Shown here in pieces: positions 1 through 8,457 of a DNA stretch of 64,000 nt; the first letter of the stretch is position 1, and the number at the start of each line of letters is the position of its first letter. Source of the stretch: Tritrichomonas foetus. Its lineage: Eukaryota > Parabasalia > Tritrichomonadida > Tritrichomonadidae. The notes beneath the pieces were generated by a model. It worked only from the letters and a program-made list of their open reading frames with translations. It was not told the origin of the DNA and did no database searches. The translations under genes were made by a program, and so were the position numbers. The DNA lies in NCBI GenBank assembly GCA_001839685.1, contig MLAK01000591.1, positions 1 to 64,000 on the forward strand, in the 5' to 3' direction.

Positions 1-12
1 GTGAAGAAAATA

Positions 13-77
13 GTCATTAGTGTATGTCATTAGTATATGTCATTAGTATATATCATTAGTTTGTGTCATTAGTGTAT
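13..77. repeat. 13-bp tandem repeat
   Basis: Five consecutive 13-bp units of the form GTCATTAGTRTAT, with a few substitutions in the fourth. A degenerate GGTAGTGATA stretch follows, and then an inverted repeat (ATGGTCCC at 114-121 against GGGACCAT at 135-142). The array sits directly before the open frame of the first gene and may mark where that gene was truncated or misassembled. Confidence 0.8.
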
Positions 78-238
78 GATGGTAGTGATAGTGGTAGGAC
101 AAAGGTTTATGGGATGGTCCCACAAAATCTTTGGGGGACCATTTTGTAAACCTTTCATATAGGAGGACAGTTGGGTTATTATATGCAATATTTGCAGGTT
201 CCAATATTCCAATTGCAAATATTGTTTTATGTATTATA

Positions 239-1054
239 ATGGGAATACTCACAGGAGTCTTTCGTCCTCATTTAAATCTTTCAAAAACTATAATTTCAAT
301 AGGTGAATATTCTATTTTATTAATGGCAAATTGTATAGCTGTACACCAACAGCGTACAGATTCAGATACTCCTCAATGGGTGGCAATATTCTTAATTGTT
401 TTATCATTCATTCCAATGATTTTATCAATAATTTACTTCATTTGGAAAGAATTTAATCATCAACAAGATATCATAGAAAAGGACATTTTATGGGAACTGA
501 GAGCAAAGAAAATCACAGGAGTTGATAATAGTAATGAAAAGAAATCGGAAAACACAAAGAAAAAAGATAAGAAAAAAAGCAAAAATAAAAACAAAAATAA
601 CAAAAATATGAAGAAAAAAAGTCAAACAAAAAATGAAAAGAAGAAATCGAACAAATCTCCAAAAGTTTCACCAATACCAACAATTGTTATGGGTGGAGGA
701 GGATACTATCATGAAGATATTTCAGAAAATAGTGACGAATATGATGAGGAAGTTCCACATGGTCCATTTCCAAGACCACCAGATCCACCAACTATTGAAG
801 TTCATGAAGCAACATCTAAAAAAGCACAAATTGAGAGATTGTTTTTCTTACTTCGAGAGTTAAATACAGAATTCCAAGCTCCAGAAGAAGAATTCCGATT
901 TGATGAAAAACTCAGTGAAAAATTTGAAGGCAAAGCTCAAGAAATGAAAAACCAAAATGATAAAGTTGTGATTTTTCTTTCTTATTTTTGCTTGTCAATT
1001 TTTTTCTTTGTTGGCATTTTTACATTTTATCAATCTGCTTCTATCAATTGGTAA
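239..1054 (+). CDS. Membrane protein fragment, 5' truncated, Lys-rich linker
   Basis: The frame is open from base 98 (stop at 95-97), but the first ATG is at 239, so the visible protein starts inside what looks like a membrane domain. Hydrophobic segments precede and follow the ATG (the frame upstream reads LLYAIFAGSNIPIANIVLCII). Another lies around SILLMANCIAV and one in WVAIFLIVLSFIPMILSIIYF. Next comes a cytosolic-looking, extremely Lys/Asn-rich stretch, an acidic/proline segment (DEEVPHGPFPRPPDPP), a short helical region and a last C-terminal membrane helix. I do not recognise the family. The missing N-terminus and the tandem repeat and hairpin just upstream suggest the 3' end of a larger multi-pass protein cut by rearrangement or misassembly. 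Function unknown. Confidence 0.45.
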   Translation: MGILTGVFRPHLNLSKTIISIGEYSILLMANCIAVHQQRTDSDTPQWVAIFLIVLSFIPMILSIIYFIWKEFNHQQDIIEKDILWELRAKKITGVDNSNEKKSENTKKKDKKKSKNKNKNNKNMKKKSQTKNEKKKSNKSPKVSPIPTIVMGGGGYYHEDISENSDEYDEEVPHGPFPRPPDPPTIEVHEATSKKAQIERLFFLLRELNTEFQAPEEEFRFDEKLSEKFEGKAQEMKNQNDKVVIFLSYFCLSIFFFVGIFTFYQSASINW

Positions 1055-1187
1055 ATCATCGATGATTCAGAATCAACCATTGGTGCCTCTTATGGTCATT
1101 TTCTACTTTTCTGTCCATAGGGATCAATTACTCACTACACACGAATTTATCTTTTCATCAAAATCATCAATGATTTAACTTTTAAAT

Positions 1188-1195
1188 GATTTTAT
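1188..1195. repeat. 8-bp target-site duplication, left copy
   Basis: GATTTTAT here matches 2091-2098 immediately outside the other inverted terminus. Confidence 0.6.
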
Positions 1196-2090
1196 AAAAG
1201 TACACAACCTATGCTTCTACGCTTATGATTTTATTTATATTTTCTCCATATAATTAGCATAATTAAAAAATAATATATCCAAAATATTAAAAGATTTTGT
1301 CTTTTTATTTTTGAGATATTCTTCGATTTAATAAAAAAAGCAATTTTTTTAGAAATACTTATTGTTTTGAATACATTATAATCGTATATTCCATTGAAAA
1401 TGAAAATCTACTTTTTTCCCACACATATGCGACATATCCTTGATTTTTGAGAGTATTTACATGGATAAGCTCCTTCAAAAGTATTTTAAGAAAGAAAAAA
1501 AAATTATGCCCAAAAAATAAGATTCTCAAATAATTTCAGAATTAAATTCAATTTCCTTCTTTATTAATAAGAATGCTCATGATTTTGTGTGAGTTGAATA
1601 CAATTGGTTCATTAGACTTTGATCAAATATCGAATTTTTTTTGAGAACGTAATTCTCGACAACCAAAAGACGAAAATGCTTTATAAATCGATGTTAATAC
1701 ATTCTGACGAAATTGTGCATGTTGGCAAAGTTTGAAAAAAAATCTAAGCATCAATCTTTCGGAAAATTCAAATTCAATAAAATTGGTGTATTGCAAGATA
1801 AATTCGATAAAATTGTCCACATAGTAGGGATAATATAGAGAAATATTTGAGTAACTCTTTGATCTAGTGGAAAGGGCTAAATCTTTCATCTGCCTGGAGA
1901 TTTTAGAAATAACGTGTAATTTCGAAAATAGTAATCAAGCGAATTTTGGCATTTTTTATTGGTTGAGATCTATTCAGCAAAAATTCGTTGCTGTAAATTA
2001 AGCATCAGAGAGTCGGGAAGTTGTTTCCAAGATTCGAAAAAGTTCAGTTTATTTAATGAAAATAAACGTATTTCCAGGTTGTGTACTTTT
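1196..2090. mobile_element. Non-autonomous DNA transposon-like element (15-bp TIR, 8-bp TSD)
   Basis: The sequence AAAAGTACACAACCT at 1196-1210 is repeated as its exact reverse complement, AGGTTGTGTACTTTT, at 2076-2090. The 8 bases outside each end are identical (GATTTTAT at 1188-1195 and 2091-2098), as expected for a target-site duplication. The interior of about 860 bp is AT-rich and shows no convincing gene; one 88-codon minus-strand frame (1623-1889) is probably fortuitous. The 8-bp duplication would suit hAT- or P-like mobilisation, but the terminal bases do not identify a superfamily. Confidence 0.7.
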
Positions 2091-2098
2091 GATTTTAT
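2091..2098. repeat. 8-bp target-site duplication, right copy
   Basis: GATTTTAT here is the direct repeat of 1188-1195. Confidence 0.6.
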
Positions 2099-3031
2099 CA
2101 CCTCCTAATTTTTCACTTCACCATTTCTGATAATACAAGCACCTTTTTGTCCATTAAAGTGTCTGTATGCAGCACCCATAGAATTAGTACTTTTGGTACT
2201 TAATATTCAACAAACTTTTCCAATTTGAAATAAATGACTGATATTGGAAATGAAATATCATTGTTATTTTGGAGTATATTGAATGAAAATATTCATTCTT
2301 CTCAAAATTAGTCAAAAATTGGAAATATACTTCAAATTATACCATATATTTGAGATCGTAGTTTTTTCGATCTAATTCTTATTTTCAAAAGAAAACTGTT
2401 ATTTTTTAAAATTAAACGACTTTTAATTCAATCTTTGCATTTTATGTATTTAAAGCAAAATCAAAACATTTCAATTTTTTCTGAAGGAAAAATTTTGTGT
2501 CGTTGAATCCGAAATTTTTCTATAAAATCAGATGTATACAAACCAAATAGTCTTAACGTACGAAATCACTAAAATGATCCTTATCATCAGTATTACTTAA
2601 TACCATCAGTCAAAAATCAAAACCCAAATAACTAAAAGAATGACGAAAATTTCCCTTATCGCAAACTTCGCAAATGGCCGAATTCAAAAATATTTCGAAA
2701 ATGATTCTGAAGAAGCTATTGTTTCAGTTTTCGGGTGAACAGCTTTCAGTCAATTGTTAAATCTATTTTTTATAGTTATGAGCCATATTTATTCATAGTT
2801 TTGAAATTTTGCAACAATTAAACCGAAAAAAGAGCGATTTTGGAGAAAGCCTAAAAAAAAATTGTGAGAAGCTTTTTTTCCAAGAATCACAAAGATTATA
2901 ATACTGCTTCCCATAATTCTATTTACACTTCTTCTATCGATTTTTAATTAAAAATCGCGAAAATTTTGATAGTTTTAACTCAGTGATGTTGAATTAATTC
3001 AATTTCCATTTGACAAATATGAATGTATTGA
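2099..3031. other. Gene-free AT-rich spacer
   Basis: No ORF with coding character, RNA gene or tandem repeat is visible here. The stretch lies between the transposon-like element and a short possible coding relic. Confidence 0.5.
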
Positions 3032-3247
3032 AATCTTTTCTGTCATAAAATTTTAGTATATGAAGAAAATAGACTGGCAGTCCTCAACAGCACATTCTCA
3101 AGCAGGGATACAGATACAACGATTGAAAGACCAAATCAAGAAAAATGGAATCCAATATGTTTTTTTCCAGACTCGATGCCAAGTGAATTTTCTGATGACT
3201 CGCCATTTAGATGGCAAAACATTCGTAATCTTCTCATTGATGCCTAA
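3032..3247 (+). pseudogene. Possible 3' coding relic (no start codon)
   Basis: This 72-codon frame ends in ...FRWQNIRNLLIDA and has coding-like composition (FSSRDTDTTIERPNQEKW), unlike the flanking DNA. It lacks an ATG at its 5' end, being preceded by an in-frame stop at 3029-3031. The overlapping frame that starts with ATG at 3060 gives a less convincing protein with a poly-Phe/Ile tail. I do not recognise it. It may be the decayed C-terminus of a dispersed gene family, or chance. Confidence 0.2.
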
Positions 3248-3370
3248 ATTTTTTTTATTTATATCAAAATTATTAATATTTTTTTTATACTTCATTTTTG
3301 TATTTTGGAAAACATTATAATTTTCGATGGAGGGTCATATGATAATAAAAAGCACGATTTATGATAAGAA

Positions 3371-3492
3371 ATAATCAAGATATTAATGCTATAAAATCAC
3401 TTTTTATCTCAATAATTCTCAGAAATTTCTGTTGGGTTTATTTTTTTCTCACAATTTTTTTNTGGATTTGGTTTTCTCTGTATCTTGATTAT
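3371..3492. repeat. Dispersed repeat copy 1 inside a 12-bp inverted repeat
   Basis: The block 3378-3476 is nearly identical to sequence at 19345-19466 but with the segments in a permuted order (see that entry). Here it is bounded by the perfect inverted pair ATAATCAAGATA (3371-3382) and TATCTTGATTAT (3481-3492). It contains one undetermined base at 3462. Confidence 0.7.
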
Positions 3493-3924
3493 TAAATTAT
3501 AATATTTATATATTATTAATAGGATTACAATTAAATAATATTTAGATGACAATAATATCAACAATTATTCATTTAGATCTCTCAATAGTCTTCTACATCT
3601 AGATCTAGTTAGTTTGTATACATCTATAAAATCCTCAAAAAAAATTGAGACATTACTCTATCAAACCGTAGCATTTTCTGGTAAAAATAATATTTCTGAT
3701 TTTATTTGTCCAAATGTTTACTTTTTAAAAGAATAAAATAAAGTTATTAATAGAAAAATTCTATCAACAAATCGTGTTTTCTCTCAGAATTTAAAATCAA
3801 ACCCAAATTTCTAAAAAGAGGAAAATCATTTTATTCCTATCGTTACTTGTCATTGTCACTATTTCAAACAATGAATAGAAAAGGTTTGACAAAGCTAAAT
3901 TTGAAAGAAAATTGAAATTCAAAA
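3493..3924. other. Spacer upstream of PP2A B56 gene
   Basis: AT-rich with no gene. A TCACTA Inr-like hexamer lies near 3856, about 70 bases before the start codon, further than the motif usually sits in trichomonads. Confidence 0.35.
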
Positions 3925-5772
3925 ATGAAAAAGAAAATCGTTCGCCCACCAAAACCTGGACGATATATTCGCTCAGCTCGCTCAGTGAAAAACGCACAAG
4001 GCTCAGCTATTCGATCCGCACCAAATCTCTCAGCTGTTTTACAGCCAATTAATAATAAAATCGAACCGACCGCTAATTTAAGTTCTTCAACGTTTTCAGC
4101 CGTCCAACAAGGAAACAAAAGCAGGAGCAATAGCAATGTTAATAAATACAGCAGAGATAAAAGCCATAATCGATATAAAACCGGAAATAAGGAAAACTTT
4201 CACAATAACCATTTTACTGTTTACGATGGAACTCACAACAGTTTTAACAACAGTAATATTTTCGATAACGCTTATAAAGATAGCCATAATTATTATGAGA
4301 ATATTTTTGAAAATTCCAAACAGAAAATTCCAACTTTTTCTGGGAAAACTGGCGATGGCGAAAACATTCCAATGAGAGCTGTTTTTTACTGCTCACCACG
4401 CCCACGAAACAATCCCAGAAATCAAGCTAATCCCACTTTTTCAGTGACGATAGAAAAAACGCCATGCTTTGAAAAAGCTCGAACAACTGAAATACCAAAA
4501 TTATTCTTTCAAAAATGTAGAGTTTGCTGTGGATTTTGTGATTTTTCTAATGAAGATTTAGATAAAGAAAAGAAAGAAATTAAATTTTCAACTTTAAAAC
4601 AAATTCAAGTCGCTTTACTTAATTCAAATATTTCACGATATTTAACTAACGATAGCTTTACATCAGCTTTGCATATGATTGCTCAAAATGTGTTTCGACC
4701 ATTATGCTATGTGGCATTAGAAGCTAATGACTATGCAGTCGATCTTGAATGGGATCATATTGAATTGGTTTACAATTTATTTATTTCACTTTTGAATCAT
4801 TCAAATTTTCAAATCTCTACTTTACAAATCAATAACTATATAAAAAGTTTATTTATTATGTTTCGAATGCCAGATAAACGTGAACAAAGAAGTATTAGTC
4901 GATGTCTTAATGAAATAATTAAAAAGTATGCCGACTCTCGCCAATATATCATCAATAAATGTTCTTCTTTTTTAACAGCTGCTCAATATGACAGATCAAC
5001 TCAAAAATCTTTACCGGTTTTCTTGGGGTTTTATTTAACTTCTATTTCTTACTTGAAACCTAAAAACTCTCATAATTTTGTACTGACCCATTTATTTCCT
5101 TTAATTATGTTAACCGAATTCAAAAATTTTCATGCCACTTTATTAAGTATATTAGATGTATTTCTAAATCGTGACTCTTTATTAGTCGATGAATATATCA
5201 TGCATTTATTAAATCATTGGCCAATTACTAGTCCTGATCGTCAAACCTTATTTTTAAATGCCATTCATGAAATTGTTTCAAAATTCTATCAATTGATCAC
5301 TTTTCCTACAGCCAGAAGATTACTTGATCGAATTTCAAGTGCATTTAATGATTATACTGCAGATATTTCACAACAATCACTTTTTATGATACTTGATGAT
5401 GGAATGACCAATTTAATTTTAAGCAAAGGGATAAATTCTTATCATAAAATATATATAAGGATTCTTGATACATGCGAAAATCACTGGCTTGCATCAACCA
5501 GAAATTTTGCTTTCGATGCGATGGCTCATCTAAAATCAAAAATACCTCAGCTTTCTTCAATTAATATTGAAGAGGTAAAAAATCATCTAGAAGAGAATGA
5601 AAGAATTGATAATAACAAGTGGGAAATCATTCAAAAAATGGCACAAAATGAAAAAATAAATCTTGAATTTCTTGAGACACCTGCAAAACACACTTTTACA
5701 ATATCTCCACCAAGAGAACATGTTCAATCTTTTCGTAATTTTAAAAATATTCGGAAATTAACTGTAAGTTAA
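3925..5772 (+). CDS. PP2A regulatory subunit B56 (B') family
   Basis: A 615-aa protein. The N-terminal 200 residues are low complexity (basic start, then Asn/Ser/His-rich). From about residue 215 it follows the B56 HEAT-like helical fold. Recognisable stretches are DKREQRSISRCLNEIIKKY (matching the DPRER..LKT.LHRIYGKF block of B56 proteins), HWPITSPDRQTLFLNAIHEIV (matching [20 protein letters not shown]) and the C-terminal HWLASTRNFAFDAM/KWEIIQKM region. B56 proteins bridge the PP2A catalytic/scaffold dimer to LxxIxE-type substrates. No metazoan-style C-terminal extension is present. The ATG at 3925 opens the frame well. The long disordered N-terminus is likely lineage-specific. Confidence 0.8.
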   Translation: MKKKIVRPPKPGRYIRSARSVKNAQGSAIRSAPNLSAVLQPINNKIEPTANLSSSTFSAVQQGNKSRSNSNVNKYSRDKSHNRYKTGNKENFHNNHFTVYDGTHNSFNNSNIFDNAYKDSHNYYENIFENSKQKIPTFSGKTGDGENIPMRAVFYCSPRPRNNPRNQANPTFSVTIEKTPCFEKARTTEIPKLFFQKCRVCCGFCDFSNEDLDKEKKEIKFSTLKQIQVALLNSNISRYLTNDSFTSALHMIAQNVFRPLCYVALEANDYAVDLEWDHIELVYNLFISLLNHSNFQISTLQINNYIKSLFIMFRMPDKREQRSISRCLNEIIKKYADSRQYIINKCSSFLTAAQYDRSTQKSLPVFLGFYLTSISYLKPKNSHNFVLTHLFPLIMLTEFKNFHATLLSILDVFLNRDSLLVDEYIMHLLNHWPITSPDRQTLFLNAIHEIVSKFYQLITFPTARRLLDRISSAFNDYTADISQQSLFMILDDGMTNLILSKGINSYHKIYIRILDTCENHWLASTRNFAFDAMAHLKSKIPQLSSINIEEVKNHLEENERIDNNKWEIIQKMAQNEKINLEFLETPAKHTFTISPPREHVQSFRNFKNIRKLTVS

Positions 5773-6330
5773 TTATTTTTTTGTTTGTTAGTAAATTTTA
5801 TTCTTGAAAAAAACACATTATTGTTTTAACATATTCATGACCATTAATTTCCATTTTCATCTATCATTAATTTCCATTTTGAGATGACCTCAAATAACGA
5901 TATTAAAATATTTTTTAAACAGCTAGACAAAACCTTTCACCAAGGAGTGTTATTATCATTCGATAGATGCATTCATTGAACATTTTCTCTAGATAAAAAT
6001 TAAAGAAGCGATAAAACATTCGAAAAAAATCGCCATGAACAATCTTCATTTTTCATTTCAATTAGGTATCATTCTCAAAAGTCCGATGATACTATCTCAG
6101 ATATTTCATATATTTTATATGTCTTTTAAAAATCATACATGTGTATCGAAGAATTCCACTCATTCCCTATAAATAAAGAACCAAATTGATTTAATTTGAT
6201 GGCAATTAAAATGATAAAACTTTACCAATACTTGTAAAATAATTAACTCTGATGGATCTTTCGAACCGTTGATAATGCTTCATAAAAGATCAAGCAGATA
6301 AATCATAAAAAGTTTTATTTTCATCAAGTA
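5773..6330. other. Gene-free spacer between convergent genes
   Basis: AT-rich sequence with no gene between the B56 stop and the minisatellite. Confidence 0.4.
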
Positions 6331-6654
6331 AATCATTCCAAAAGAAGATCACTCCAAAAGAAAATCACTCCAAAAAAAAATCAGTCCAAAAGAAAGTCAT
6401 TCCAAAAGAAAATCACTCCAAAAGAAAATCACTCCAAAAGAAAATCATTCCAAAAGAAAATCACTCCAAAAGAAAATCACTCCAAAAGAAAATCACTCCA
6501 AAAGAAAATCATTCTAAAAGAAAATCATTCCAAAAGAAAATCATTCTAAAAGAAAATCACTCCAAAAGAAAATCACTCCAAAAGAAAATCATTCTAAAAG
6601 AAAATCATTCTAAGAGAAAATCATTATAAAAGAAAGTCACTCCAAAAGAAAATC
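6331..6654. repeat. 16-bp minisatellite (about 20 units)
   Basis: Tandem units of AAAATCACTCCAAAAG with C/T alternation at two positions. The array lies in the intergenic space between the converging B56 and Rab genes. Unit boundaries stay at 16 bases throughout. Confidence 0.9.
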
Positions 6655-6758
6655 AATTACTTAACAAGCCAAAAGAGATTATAATGCCATATTTAACAAA
6701 TATATAATTTTATAAAAATAAAAATATAGAGAAAAATCAAAATATGCTTAAAATACAT

Positions 6759-7343
6759 TCAACAACATGGCTTAGATGTGTGGATAGAATCCATCTCATG
6801 CATATTTGAAGCATCCCCAAACTCTGAAAGCTCGCCAGCTGCATGAAATACATTATCAACGTTATATCGAACTTTCGCAGACGTTAAAAACACTCCATGC
6901 GATTTGTATTGTTGGAATTCTGCTTCGGCGTCCTTTATTACCGAGTCGGCCTGCTCCTTCTGCATCAGATCTGATTTCGTTGCGACGAAAAGGAGGGCGC
7001 ACTCTGGGGCTTCGTTCTTGACCATTCTTATCCACTCGTGGATCGACTCCATTGATTCTTTGTCGCCTGCTGTGAAGCACATTAATGCGATATCTGCGTT
7101 TCTGAAAAATAGCTGTGAAACTGCGTGGTATTTCTCCTGGCCAGCTGTGTCCCAGAGCTGCATCATAATTTTGGAGCCGTCTGTCTTGATATATGGTTGC
7201 GTAGAATATGCGGGCGATAATGTCGATTCGATATTTTCTTCGAATTTATGGCGTAAATAAGATCCAATGAGGCACGTTTTCCCTACGCCGGTATTACCAA
7301 CGAGAATTATTTTAATAACATTCGAGTTGTCTTGGATTGACAT
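6759..7343 (-). CDS. Rab-family small GTPase
   Basis: A 194-aa protein from the ATG at 7343; an upstream in-frame ATG at 7388 adds 15 unlikely residues. G1 is GNTGVGKT (about residues 13-20), the switch I Thr lies in STLSPAYST, and G3 is WDTAGQE. G4 is TKSD rather than NKxD, G5 is TSAK, and the C-terminus is KPCC for double geranylgeranylation. It should act in membrane trafficking. The G4 Asn-to-Thr change is conservative, but that position contacts the guanine base. A TCATA Inr-like motif 9-13 bases upstream of the inner ATG supports the shorter start. The exact Rab subfamily cannot be assigned by eye. Confidence 0.9.
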   Translation of the reverse strand: MSIQDNSNVIKIILVGNTGVGKTCLIGSYLRHKFEENIESTLSPAYSTQPYIKTDGSKIMMQLWDTAGQEKYHAVSQLFFRNADIALMCFTAGDKESMESIHEWIRMVKNEAPECALLFVATKSDLMQKEQADSVIKDAEAEFQQYKSHGVFLTSAKVRYNVDNVFHAAGELSEFGDASNMHEMDSIHTSKPCC

Positions 7344-7351
7344 TTTATTTG

Positions 7352-7356
7352 TATGA
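7352..7356 (-). promoter_or_regulatory. Inr-like TCATA before Rab start
   Basis: The minus strand reads TCATACAAATAAAATG, so the initiator-like pentamer ends 8 bases before the ATG. This matches the TCAYW pattern known from Trichomonas Inr elements. Confidence 0.35.
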
Positions 7357-7634
7357 AAAAACGATAAAAATCTCAAATTTTTGGTCATTCATTATCAAAA
7401 ATTAAATGTGACAAAATTCTATTCAATCTATTCATACTCATTGACGGATCTAGTTGGAGTTAACAATAAAGTACTTAACCAGAAATGTATGTAAGAAAAT
7501 CAATGATAAATCATCTTTGAGTCAATGAATCATATATTGTATGTCATAAATATGATATATTTCTAACATAATATGCAATAATCGATAAAAATAAATTTAT
7601 TCCCATTTTTCAACATCAAATCTCGATTTATTTT

Positions 7635-7638
7635 TTAA
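7635..7638. repeat. TTAA target-site duplication, left
   Basis: TTAA directly before the left terminus GGGGCAACTGACAT, matched by TTAA at 11014-11017. Confidence 0.85.
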
Positions 7639-7806
7639 GGGGCAACTGACATCACATCGAGCTATATCAAAATTTTGAAGCAGCTCTATGAATGATTTAG
7701 AAAAAGTTATGTTACTAGAATTATTGAAAAAGTTNATTGAAATATTTTCAATAATCCCTGAAATTATATTATTCAATTTTTTTACTAAAAATCCGCCATT
7801 TTCAAA

Positions 7807-8457
7807 ATGGATAAAGTGTTTGTTCCAGCGAATAAACTAACTTTTTTCTATCCCTATATATTTTGCTATCACCATTCACTACAGGGAAGCAAAATGCGAA
7901 GAACTGCAATTGAGCAGGCTTTGAAAATCTGCAATATTCCTATTACAACCTATAATATCAATCAAATGCGCTTGTTTTTTCACAAAAACTGTCATCTGAT
8001 TCAAACAAAGAATTATGTAGATTCAAAAGCTCCAAATTTCCCGGAGAAACAAACTTTTCATGAATGCAATAATAAATTTCACTTATTGTCGTTTTCTCAT
8101 ACAGAGATAATTAATGTACCGGCAATTAGTGAATATATAGATGTTCAAAACTATATTGATTCAATGAATAAAACGGAAATTATCAGTTTGCTCCAAAGCA
8201 ACCCAAATTTTGATCAATTTCAATGCAGAATTGAAAATGAGTTATTAAAAAAGGAACATAACCGTTTGAAACAAAAGATCTCGTCATTGACATATGAAAA
8301 CACTCAGTTAAAACAAAAAATAACCGAATTAAATAGTTCTTTTTGCGAATTATCTAATAAATTCAGTGAAATAAAAGCCAAATCCGAAAAAAAAATCTTT
8401 TACATAAAATATGTAATGAAAAAGTTGATCCTCTTCAATTTACGCTCAGTTGCCTGA
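7807..8457 (+). CDS. Transposase N-terminal part (before frameshift)
   Basis: 216 codons in this frame. The segment to about residue 195 belongs with the downstream frame: a globular N-terminus with scattered Cys/His residues, then a heptad-rich coiled coil (NELLKKEHNRLKQKISSLTYENTQLKQK). The last 20 or so residues, after the A9 run at 8387-8395, are out of frame. One extra A in that run would join this segment to the transposase core, giving a single protein of about 919 aa. No THAP finger is evident, unlike many animal Kolobok transposases. Either the copy carries a recent inactivating indel, the base call in the homopolymer is wrong, or ribosomal slippage is used. Confidence 0.6.
   Translation: MDKVFVPANKLTFFYPYIFCYHHSLQGSKMRRTAIEQALKICNIPITTYNINQMRLFFHKNCHLIQTKNYVDSKAPNFPEKQTFHECNNKFHLLSFSHTEIINVPAISEYIDVQNYIDSMNKTEIISLLQSNPNFDQFQCRIENELLKKEHNRLKQKISSLTYENTQLKQKITELNSSFCELSNKFSEIKAKSEKKIFYIKYVMKKLILFNLRSVA

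Noticed and set aside
1623..1889. 88-codon minus-strand frame inside the transposon-like element
   Set aside because: Composition is Phe/Tyr/Ile-rich as expected from AT-rich noise and no motif is visible.
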